Shown: piece after piece, positions 43,001-55,000 of the stretch | Position numbering within the stretch: the first letter of the stretch is position 1 | How the letters are laid out: every line of letters begins with the position of its first letter | Source of the DNA: Pyrrhosoma nymphula | Taxonomy: Eukaryota > Arthropoda > Insecta > Odonata > Coenagrionidae | Assembly (NCBI GenBank): GCA_963573305.1 | Contig: OY754334.1 | Location: 29,071,614 to 29,135,613 of the forward strand | Length of the DNA: 64,000 bases | Reading direction: 5' to 3' | The notes under the pieces: generated by a model | Database searches by the model: none | Seen by the model: only the letters and a program-made list of their open reading frames with translations | Told to the model about the DNA's origin: nothing | Translations under genes and position numbers: made by a program

Positions 43001-46000
43001 AAGGTACATTTGTCCGATGATATAAGGCATGTAAATCAACAGAAGTTACATTAACAATACATATTAAATCAGTCAATTTCAGTAAAAACATATGTCACAA
43101 ATATTTTACATTCAATACACAAAAAACACTTTGAAAATACTTCATCAAGTCCTTCCTTTACGCACATAAGTATTCCTCCAAAGAATAATAGGACCCTTGT
43201 AGAAGTAACCTTTTTAATTGTATTTTAAAGATATTATAATTTTTAATATTTTTTATTTTAGCAGGAAGTTTGTTGTAAAGTCGCATCCCCATTTCCCTGG
43301 GGCCAAATTTGTTGAGGTTTGTTCTTATATTTGTGTAGTGTATATCATTATAATGAATTCAAAAAAGATATGGTACCTTTTTTTTTCACAGATTTTTATT
43401 TCAAGTCTACCACATCCGTCCACAAAATACATCCCCAACCTTCCCTTGGGTACAAAAGAACTGGAAAATTTAATCGTGGACTGTGACGCAGCCCCATTTA
43501 ACAGTGATAGAAAATTGAAAACGGTGTTCTACCATAATATTTCCAATGTAATTAAGCAAAGTAGCCTCAAAGCAAAACATTTTTCGAACTATTTAAAATC
43601 CTTGAAGTCCGTTAAAAAACTGTTAAAGGAAGAAAATTTAATTCTAGAAAAAGCTGACAAAGGCAATGCAGTGGTTGTGATAGACAAGACTGAGTATGTT
43701 AAAAAGTGCAACGAATTCATTGAAAAGAACCCAGTAGTGGAGCTACCCAGTGACCCCACAAACAAATTTCAGAAATCAGTGAAAAAGGCCCTCACTTCTG
43801 CCCCGAGTATTATTAAACCAAGGGAGACATACACGGTGACAGTGATGAACCCGCAAGCTCCACGATTCTTTGGTCTCCCAAAGATACACAAACCAAATGT
43901 GCCAATCAGACCAGTAGTCTCCAGTGTCGCTACACCATCAAGAAAAATAGCCTCCCACCTAAATTCACTCTTCAGAGAATACACAGGTTTCAAGCCAAGA
44001 TACGGGGTAAAGAACTCAACGGAATTGTGCCAACATCTTACCCAGAGGGAGCTCCCGTCTTCCAAGGATACCCTAGTGTCCTTTGACGTGAAAGACCTTT
44101 TTACCAACATTCCGATTTCCGAAGCCGTTAAAGTAGCCGAAGAAACACTGAAGAAAGCCGGAGCTGAACCACCCTTCCTCGATGAGTTTTTGGCACTGCT
44201 GAGAGTGTGTGTAGAAGAAAATTACTTTAAATTCAATGGCAAATTCTTCCAACAAAAGGACGGCTTAGCAATGGGATCTTTATCACCACTTTAAGCGGAC
44301 TTATACATGAACGACTTTGAAGAAAGGTTATTCAGTGATGATTCAGTGAACACCAGTTTTATCCACTGTTGGTACAGATATGTTAACGACGTGTTTGCAG
44401 TATGGACTGGCACAATGAGACAACTGGACATATTTTTGAATAAGTTAAATTCCCAATCCAAAAATATAAAGTTCTCTTGTGAAAAAGAAACCAATCATAG
44501 AATAAACTTTTTGGACGTAACAATTACAACCACGGAAAAAGGCTACGACTTCGCAATCTACAGGAAGGAAACTACCACAGACCATGTCATCCCCTCTGAC
44601 TCCCGCCACCATCCCTCCCAAAAGATGGCCGCTTTCCATTCCATGCTAAACAGATCACTCAACATCCCCCTGTCATTCGAGAACTTCGCCAAGGAAATCA
44701 AAGTAATCAAAAACATTGCAGTGAAAAATGGTTACGAAGAAAGTGTCATTAAGTAAAATGATCGAGAAAAAACGCTCCCTAAGAGCACAAAAACTCATTT
44801 TTAAATCATCCGTCCTTAGTGAAAAGAAAAAACGATGGTGCAAACTAAGTTACTACGGATAGATTACACAGTCATTTGCCAACTTTTTTCCAAAGACAGA
44901 ATTCAAAATTGCATATTACAACAAGTGTAACTTGAGGGCTGTGTTAAACAAAACCAAGGACAATATTGACATTAATGAAAGAAGTGGTATTTATAAGCTC
45001 AAATGTGGTGACTGTGAAATCTGTTACGTTGGCCAGACTGGGCGGTTGTTCAGAGTGAGAGCAGACGAACACAGAAGACATCTACGAAATGGTGAGTTAA
45101 ACAGATCCCATTTTGCCAAACATCTATGGGAAAGTCACCACAAGAGCGACTTTGTCCCGGAGATTCTTCACCTAGAGAAAAAGGGAAGAAGAATGGACTG
45201 TTTGGAGGAGCTGGAGATTAGGAAGCAATTAAAGGCAGGAAAAATTGCTAACGAGAACATTTTTGTGAGCCATTCCCCCCTCTTGGATATTCCCCTGACT
45301 CTCAATACCTGACGCCCCAACCCCCGCTGTGAACAGCATACCTGACCAAACGTCCACTTAGCCTACATCCACCACCACCACCCCACCCCCCTCCCATCGA
45401 GTCATCCACGTTCCCTCACACACCAACCCCCACCCCTTACCACTGCCTCTTCCACCCCCCCCCCCTCTCCCTCCTCTTCCCTCCCCCCCTCTTAAAAATT
45501 GTATATATTCTGCCACTTGCCATATTCATGTACCTGATGATGTCGCCTATGCGACGAAAACGGTCGACTTGAAATAAAAATCTGTGAAAAAAAAAGTACC
45601 ATATCTTTTTTGAATTCATTAGAATGGATTTTCACAAAGTGAAGCCTGAAGCCATTGAATTTAGTGTATATCATGTTTGCATCTTGTGTGGTGGGAGTGA
45701 TGGTCACTATTAAGGAGGAAGCTGCCAATATTCGATTTGATGTTCAACACTGTGATCATTATGTAAATACACGGAAGTGGTAGAAGGCTCAGCTCCTTGA
45801 ATAAGGGTCTGTGTGAATGTCTGTAGGGATTTTGGGCTATGATTCTGACAGCCTTTTTTTGAAGTCTGAAAATGCGCAATGAGTTAAGATGAGAGGAACC
45901 CCAAAAAATGATGCTGTTTAGGATATGGGGTTAAAATTCCCCATAGTACAGACTAAGGAGTGTGTCCTTTCTTACTGTACCACTAACCAGTTGACTCAGT

Positions 46001-49000
46001 AAGTAACATGTGGAACTTAAGTTTATGACCTAGTAGATCAGTATCAACTGAACTTCAGAACAAAAATCCTCTTGAGTGCGAGGTGGCCCAGGGAAAGGAA
46101 CTGTCCCCCCTACCCTGAATGTGTGAAATTCACACGCCTGTGGCTAAGTCCGGGTTGAAATCTACCCTTAACTATCCAAACCAACCTTCGGGTTGAATCT
46201 CTGAGTGAGTGAGATCAGTATGTTAGGTCCAAGAAAAATTTGAACTCAAACATACACCCAGAAAAAGATGAGAAGAAACTTGCTCAATAGATTTTTTGAT
46301 TGCTATTAATAAGTAAGCTTGATGTGAGATTTTTAGTGTTGGAGAAATGAAATAATTAGCTTTTTTCAGGGTTTACAATTAACTGGTTTTCATTGGCGCA
46401 CTTAGCAAGTATGACTGTAACTTGCCTAGCTTTTTCAATTAGGCAGCTTCGTGAAGTAGAGGAGATAATCACATTTGTATCATCTGCATAGAGGATTGGT
46501 GTAATATTATTTGTATAGGATAAAGTTGTAGGTAAATCATTGATATATATCAAGAATAGAAAAGGTCCAAGAATAGACCCCTGTGGGACACCCACTGAGG
46601 ATTAACAAATGTTAGAGGCATGTTTAGTACCACCTATCCAAAGGTTTACTGACTGAGATCCATTGTAAAGGTAAGATGCAATCCTGTTGAGGGAGGTGCC
46701 CCTGATGCCCATACTATCTAGTTTGAGCAAGAGGAGCTTATAATTCACCAGGTCAAATGCCTAGGAGAAGTCGAAGAATAACCCCAAGGTTTCATGTTCG
46801 TTATCCAAGGAGAGTAATACATTGTAAATTGCTTGATAAATAGCAGACGTGGTGGACTTCCCTCGAAGAAAACCATACTGGTCTTTAGAGAAGAGTTTAA
46901 ATTTTTCCATGTAGGATATTAATTGTGCATACATGACTCTTTCAAAAATTTTGGAAAATGTATTCTGTAGTGATAGTGGCCTATAGTTATTCAGGTCATC
47001 AGTGCCACCTTTACAACTGACCTTTACAACTGACACATAGAGTGGTATTATTATTGACCTTTTTAGTGGTGTTGGGAAAATAACAAGTTTTAGTGATTCA
47101 TTCACTAAGTGTATAAGTGGTGATTCTATAATATCAAAACAAGATAATATCACTTTCCCAGTAATTTCATCTGGCCCAGTACTTTCTTTGCGACTTATTC
47201 TGGTAATGATTGACTTAAGATCAGATTATCTGCAAGGACTAGTAAAGAATGGCATAGGAATGTAGAATGATGGCCTGTAAGCAGTGGTGGATACATATGG
47301 GGGGCGTGCGCCCCCGCCAGTCAGCCCGCACGCTATTCGTTCGTGTCTTTCGTCAGTCGACTTATCGAGTAGTTGTACTTTCTTATATAGCACGCGCGAG
47401 CATCTGCGTCATCGTATTTTATACGTTTCTGTCTGGCACATAGATAGCTAACCTACGAGAAAAGTCGCGGCCATTCTAGTGATCTCGATACGCTATTCTG
47501 TCTGGCATTTGTTCGAGACAAGTTGAGAATATTCTACTGTTTGTATTTGTTCACACTCCTTAAAAGTCTGGAAGCGAACATTCTGGCACCGAATGTTCTC
47601 GAAACAACCGAGCTACATATACAAGGGAAGCAGAGTCGCTGCCAGGCGGTCAGTTGGAAAGCTACAATCGTCGCGATAACTTGCGCCCCCCCCCTTGAAA
47701 TTATTCTGTATCCACCACTGCCTGTAAGGGATATTGGATGTAAGCTAGGGGTTTGGAAAAATGTTGATTGAAAAGATCAGCAAGGGCAGTGTAATTTATT
47801 TGGGAGCCTGTTGTAGGACTAATTTCTAAAAGCTTAAAAAGAGAAATTAAAACTTGGTTAGACACACAATTTGAAAAAAACCAATCAGAGAAAAATTAAA
47901 ATAAAATATGCAAATTGTCAGATCTACATTTTTATATTTAAGTTCTGGTTTGTTTCTAAGCTTAGGTCATCAGTTGTTGTTCCAGTTCTCAGATATGAAT
48001 CAAGCCAACTAATATATGTAATCAACTCAAAGGAGTAAATTAACTAGGCTAAAACTTACCCTTTTCAGCAATAATTTCTGACAGAAAATTGGAGTCAAGG
48101 GCTTGAGACAACAAGGTTTGCACAAAAACTTCGTATGCATACGCATGTTTCTCATAATCTTTCATGATTTTTTCACAAAGCTTACTGAAAGACAATTTTA
48201 ATGAATGTGAGTACTAGATTGGGCACAAACATATAATTAAATAAATATACCAAAAAATGAAGGAATTCACTTACTGAATCAATAATAACTTTCTAGTGTC
48301 GTTCAACTATCACCTATGCAATGAAACCAGTTGTCTTGACATAAAAGCCATTGCAAAAGTTACAAAGTTATTATTGATTCAGTGATAATGTATTTTCACA
48401 AAGTTATGCCTAAAAAAATATTGAGTTCATCAAGAATTCACTTACTCTTCATTTATCGGTAACTCAGCCTGTATGATTTCAACTATAGTTTCAACCCTAT
48501 TTTGTTTGATAAATTTTACAGGAAGTTCCTGATACTGGAGATGACTTTTAGGTCCCCAACCAGAGTACTACAAAAAATAACAAAGATTAAATTAATGTAT
48601 ATTACATTTATAATTGATTAAGAAAGCTTAGTTAAACAAGTAGATCAGTGTTTACATACTGAAAGTATAGTACTGAAAGTAAAAATATAAGGACTTGAAA
48701 AAATGCTCTGACCAATGGCAACCCTGCTGGAAATGCTGCATTGCTACTTAAGGGTCAGACTATGAGGAGATGCAAGTGTATTTGTAAATATTTTCAATAA
48801 AATAATTTTTATGGAATCAGTCATTACTTTTGGGATCCACCTCATAAAAATAATGGATGTAAAATTTTAGAGCCATTTATATTATTAAAACACATATTCT
48901 CCATGCAAATACATAAATTTCCCAGGTTGTCTGCAACTTGGAATCTTGAAGACAATCTTTAAATATATATTAATTTACAAAAGCCAATTTACCGACTATA

Positions 49001-52000
49001 TTTTTTCTGAGGGAAGTAGATTAACCAGGGACAACATATAGTATCAGAAATTGGGTGTGGCTTATACAAGCATGTCGCCCAAATGCATGCCTAAAAACTG
49101 AATCTACCAGATTGTGTTGAAGTTATTTAACTGAGTAGACCAAAAAATCCATTATCTAATAGAGCAAATCATCATAAAAATAATTTACTAAACAGATCGT
49201 GTCCTATTTTAAAGCAATAGAAGGTGTTTCTTTTCCAACTCAAGCAGTGGCAGATTAAGGTCATTTTGGGGGTGGGGGCAGATTACTAATTTCTGAGGGT
49301 TTGGGGCGGTATGGAATACCTTAGGACCACTTTTTTCTATATTACCAGGAATTAGGGAACCAGGAGGGACGGCCACCCCCCTCGCACTTTGACACACCCC
49401 TTAATCCACCACTGAACTCAAGGCAGACACTTACGTTTTCTTCCTTGATATGAAAATACTTATAGAGCCTTCATTTTACATTCACTGCTGTACCATTTTT
49501 ACTGAATAAAACATAAACGTTCTCCAACTTATTAATGAGTACCATAGACACAACACAAGGTCTGCAAGCAACCATTAGCATGTTGAGGAGAAAGTTGTCT
49601 CTCAGGTTATAGCTTTAAGGCCCCTCACAATTCAATGTCAGTGCCAAATAATAAGCTACCTCATGACATCAAAGCTGGTGGTGGAGCGTGGTGGCCTAGT
49701 GGGTATGCTTAGCTACTGATCAAAGGGTCCCTTGAGTTCAAATCTGGGTGAAGCCTTTGGACGCCCCCGAACAAAAATTCCTCGGAGTGCGAGGTGGCCC
49801 AGGGAAAGGAACTGACCCCCCTACCCTGAATGTGTGAAATTCACAAGCCTGTGGCTTAGTCCGGGGTGAGCTCTACCTTCAACTATCCAAACCAACCTTC
49901 GGGTTGAATCACTAGTGAGAGTGAGTGTGACATCAAAGCTATAACATCCACAAATGTATTCAAGGCAAAGGTAAAGGAGAACTTACTGCAACAAGTATAT
50001 TACTCTATAGATGAATTTCTTTCAGATGACTAGCCACTATGAACATTTATCCCTTTAATAAATTTTTCATTACAGAAGTGAAATTTTTGCAGCTTCTCAT
50101 TTCCTGCTTCAGCGAATTTGAAAGCTGACTTTTGGCACATAAAGATTAATAAACCTTAAGATTGATTGTAAACTGTTATCTACCCAAGTGCAAGAGATTA
50201 TGAGATAAAGATTGTATCTCACTGATACGCATAATTTCAAATGTTTATTAAGATGTAAAATGATTGATGTGTTAGCCTTATCATGCAAGTACACATTTGG
50301 GTATCAGACTATGGAACTTTTCCTAACGTAGTATCGCTAATTGGCCTTATGGCTAGGCTCAGATTTATACATGGTATTCCTGTCCTGGGGCGGCAGCTCC
50401 TCAGTTAAAAATGGGCAATGCCATTCCCCATTCCCTTTCCTTCACTCCCATTCGCCTCCGACCCAGGGGACTTGTTCCTGTAGGGTTCAGTAAGTCAGAT
50501 TAACATCCCTTCCTTGAAATCATGCACCACATTACATCTGTTTCCTTGAGTGCAAGCAACAAAAGCAGGTAATTTAGGACATGATGTATTATACTGCGTT
50601 TATTTATCCAAGTCCAGAATATTTATGAGGGAGAAATGGTAGAACTTTACTGATGGCATTCATGTTCACAGATTTCTTTAGTTGACACTCATAACATACA
50701 TACTCCACATAGAAGTTTACTGCAGACTGTGAGATGCACACAGATATAAAAGTAAAGTTATTTACAATAATCTACAAGGAGAGTGCTAATTTTTCAGAGA
50801 TACTCACAAAAACTTTCCCGAAACAAATATTTATGAAACTACATATGTAAACATTTACTTCTTTTAGAATATGAAACTGCATAATTCACTTCTCCCACCC
50901 CAAAATTGAAATGATAAATTGATGAACTGAGGGAGTCGAAAGCATTTGTCCATTAAATATATAGACTTATCTGAAAACAAGAAATGCTAAAACAAGGATG
51001 CACAAAGAGGGGATGCAGGAGAAGATAGCACAGGAATCCAATTCCATAACAAGGGGTATATTAACCCATTTCTTCCCAACGTTGCGTGAACGCAACACAA
51101 ATTTTGCGATTTATTTTCTCCATATTTGTTGACAATAAGTAGTTCTTATTTTTTACATACGTAATTCAATGCTTTCTTAGATAATATGAATTTTTTATTG
51201 AAGTCATTTTATTAGTTTTGTTTTTACAATGACCTTTTCATTCAATGGTAAGTCGTTATATCAGGGCACCTTCTTAGGTTACATATTATGTAAAGTCTTA
51301 AGCTCTTGATGAGTATATCTCTCTAAATATACAATTATGCATCTGTAATATAGGCCACTGCAACAAATTGGGCGAAATTGACAAAGTAGTTTTCAAATTA
51401 TTCAAGAATAAACGAAGTTTTGCGTTCACGCAACATTGGGAAGACTCCAGTAATCCAGGGAAACGGCGGTAGTCATTAAGAGCATTTCTTTTGGGACTCA
51501 ATAATAAAAAGCTTTTCAAGAGTACGTTACATTTTATGGCGAAAATTTAATTTCAGGCAGTTATACAATATTTTAGTCCTACATTTACATCTACATAAGT
51601 GCTGGAGTGTCTTTAAAAGGAATTTTGGCAGGTGGTGAGTTTTCACCGAGTGGTGATTGTGTTTGATATTTTTAACTTCTCGTATCGAGCAAGATTAAGT
51701 CAACGTTAACTTATACTATAGTGAGAATTTACTTTGACCTAAACATAAAAGATGTTTGAAAACTATACCATAGAGTCGTCCAGAAAATACAATGATTTCT
51801 GAAAACGTCTCCGGTTCCAAGATGTACTGGCATCCTAAGGAAGGAACGATCTGTTTACCACAGTTGACACGTATGCTAAAAGCAAGTGGGTGAGTATAAG
51901 AGGGTTAGGAAAGGGATAATCGTAGTTGCGTGGTGTTGTAGACTAGGATTCCAAGGGAAGGGGGTGGGAGGGAAAAAGGCATAGTTAGGCTGGGCAGGGA

Positions 52001-55000
52001 AAATCCGGCGCCGATGGGTCTCCGCGCACAGTGGGGATTGGCGAGTGAGGAAAAAGGATGCAAGAATTAGGAGGGATCACATTATCACAGTATTTTCTGA
52101 GAACTTCATGCACACTGGTCACTGATGGTAATGAGCTACTCAGGCTCCAAATGAGGGCGCAGGTCATTTGGAGAGAAATTTTTAGAGTGACAACGAATGC
52201 ACTGGGATTCCAAGAAAAATATTTCTTGGTATATTGACTCAGGTAATGGCTCAAAGGAATGGCTTGGGCACTGGGAATTACGGTATAGAGAAGGGGAGAT
52301 GTTCTTTTCCATCTGCTTTTACTATATCTGTGGTTGTCTGTTGAACAATTGTTCCCTCCAAATGACCTGAACCCACATTTGCAGCCTAAGTTGCTCACTA
52401 TCGTCAGTGACCAGAGTGCGTGAAATTCTCAGAAAATATTGCGATAACGTGGTCTTCAGTAATCCTTCCATCCTTTTTCCTCACTCGTTAAACCCCCCCC
52501 CCCCCCCAACCAGCTGCGAGCGGAGACCCATCTGTGCCGGGATATCCCTGCCCAGCATAACTAGGCCTTTTCCCTCCCTCTAAGGCTCGAACCCAAACAC
52601 ACCTCACAACGACGACTACCCCTTTCCCCTTCCACCCCATCTAACCCCACCCACCAGGTTTTTACACATAATGTTGTGATCACAACATTATGTGAGTAAA
52701 AATTATTACAACATAACATTTCCCTGCTTTACTCCTACCCCATAGGGATATTCTTTCCCTTAGGGTAAATGATTTCTCTGGGATATCTGTGTAGTCTCAG
52801 GATATTTTGGGGCAATTTGTGATATGGTGCTGGCTGGGGACCTGGTCGTTATTCCTTTAGTATGCCACTCTGTGAAATAGCAGCCTTAATAGCAGATAGT
52901 AAAAGTGACGTGGAAACAATAGCACAAGTATTCTTAGAAGAAGCGCTAATAGTAGGATTACAAGTAAATGAAGAAAAAACTAAATACATATATGAAAATT
53001 GGAAGAGTGGCAGAGCCCAATAATTCAACGCTGGACGCTATGGGATACAGCTTTACAATGACTGAAGAATTTAAGTATTTGGGAGTTACCATTAACAGCC
53101 AAAATAAAATAGAAGAAGAGATACAAATGAGGTTAAATGCAGCTAATAGATGTTACTGGAGCCTATCAAAATTCTTGAAGAGTAAACTCCTCTCAATAAA
53201 TACAAAAATTAGAATATACACAGTCATAATACAGCCAGTTCTCTTGTATGGGACGGAGGTATAGACCCTAACAAAACAGACCCAGAAGAAGTTAATAACA
53301 TTTGAAAATAAAATATTGAGAAGGATATATGGGCCAACATTTGAAGAAGGGGTATGGAGAATACTGAAAAACAGAGAGCTCAGGAACCTGTACAGAAGAC
53401 CAGATAATGTGGCTGTGATAAGAAGTAGGAGAATTAGGTGGCTCGGTCATGTAAGAAGAAGGGAGGAGGATGCAATGATAAGAAGAGTGTGGAGAGGTCA
53501 ACCAGAAGGAAGGCGCCCACTGGGAAGACCAAGACTAAGATGGAATGACCAAGTGGCTGAAGACATGAGAAGACTTGGGGGAGAGGTTGACATAGCAGAG
53601 GACAGAAGAGTCTGGAGACAACTTGTCGGCGAGGCCAAAAATCGACTTGGATTTGAGTGGCCACAGGAGTAAGAGTAAGTATAGCAACCCTTGGATTGCA
53701 ATTGCTTGGGCTTATCTGAATAACAATATGTTATCACCCAGGAAAGGATCCAGTAAAATTATTGAGGAATTTTTCAGGAACAGCCATCGTCAGGACATTG
53801 ACAAACAGTGACATAAGAATTTTTCCCTGAGTAACTGAGTTGGCAATATAGGCAGTTTTACTTGTCTGGAGGTGGAGGCAATGGACTTAGGAGGGAGGGT
53901 GGTTACCATCAGATTTTATCCATATTAACCCTTAATTGGTCGCACTCAAATGGATACCCTTACGGTTGCATTGGGTCATTATGACCTGAGATTGTCAAAA
54001 TAGTTTTCAAAGACTACAGGCAGTCCCCGAGTTACATAAGCCTTGACTTACGTAAATCCGTACTTTTGTAAGTGGGAACCTTACCCAAATAATTACGAGA
54101 ATTACGAAAGATACAGATTTGGAAGGATGGTTGCCTACTTTCAAGGAGTGCATGTGCCATAATGTTAGTAAGAGCTGACCTTCCTCGTATTTCTCCGAAT
54201 CGATCTTAATCTTGAGAGCACGACCTCAGTTACGGAGTAATTTTCGACTCCTTTTTTTCAACTTCCATAAATTTTGACTTACGCCACTAGTGCTGGAACG
54301 CATCTATTACGTAACTCGGGGACTGCCTGTAATACAAATAATAATATGAATATTTTGTGTAGATAACAATAATTAGCAAGAAAATACCACAATAGGAATC
54401 AATATGATTTTTCTTACAAAACTATTCAGTAAAAATAACCAAAATAATGTCCTTGGTAAATGGCTCAGCTGGAGCTCCGGATAAAATGTCTTCAATGCAA
54501 GCAATGTTAAACTTTTTTACTGGCAAAATAGTATGCAAAATATTCAAGGTTAATTATTAATCCACTAATTACAATATAGTTACACTTTGTTTAATTTACT
54601 CTCTTTCACTTCGGTAAATATGGCCTATCTTTTAGGTCCCGTCAGTTAATTATGCCTGAATTTCTTCAGTCCAGCTAGAAAATATCACATTGAATTAAAA
54701 AATCACTAATATTTTCTCTCTAAAATGTTTGTTTGATCTAAGGTGCAAAATTGGGTCAAAATTGCAAGAGTTAAAACACTCACTGTCCTGTTGGATCAAA
54801 ATGCAAGAATAATTTGTTACACTGGTGGTGTCAGCAGGTCAAAATCACTCTTCTGAAGACACCGCTTATTCTTGTGGAGTAAAACATTTTGGATCAATAA
54901 AATGACAAAACATAGGAGACTAGAGGGAAAAACAAAGTATGATGACATTTTCCATAAAATATCTTCAATAAAAAAGTCATCGGGTCAATATTGACCTCAC

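Larger units (their letters stand above)
43349..45661 (+). mobile_element. Penelope-like element with GIY-YIG endonuclease
   Basis: A 2.3-kb insertion between copies of TAGTGTATATCAT (43336-43348 and 45662-45674), a 13-bp target duplication in the third LINE. It carries reverse transcriptase and GIY-YIG domains (43400-45312). Its two ends share an inverted ~50-bp repeat (GAATTCAAAAAAGATATGGT ... TTTTTATTTCAAGTC). A hammerhead-like motif lies near the right end. The RT N-terminus is missing, so it is 5'-truncated. Confidence 0.88.
45662..47920 (-). pseudogene. Third LINE, reverse transcriptase part
   Basis: From right to left: [20 protein letters not shown] (about 46990-46930), [39 protein letters not shown] (about 46593-46535), [13 protein letters not shown], then [20 protein letters not shown] and [17 protein letters not shown] is intact, with several stops and shifts elsewhere. 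A hAT MITE splits it at 47282-47720 and the Penelope-like element splits its C-terminus. The right boundary is approximate. It is similar to the LINE at 7516-8922. Confidence 0.82.

Noticed and set aside
43218..43400. N-terminal extension of the Penelope-like ORF to 43218
   Set aside because: This part crosses the element boundary and target duplication into the host LINE.
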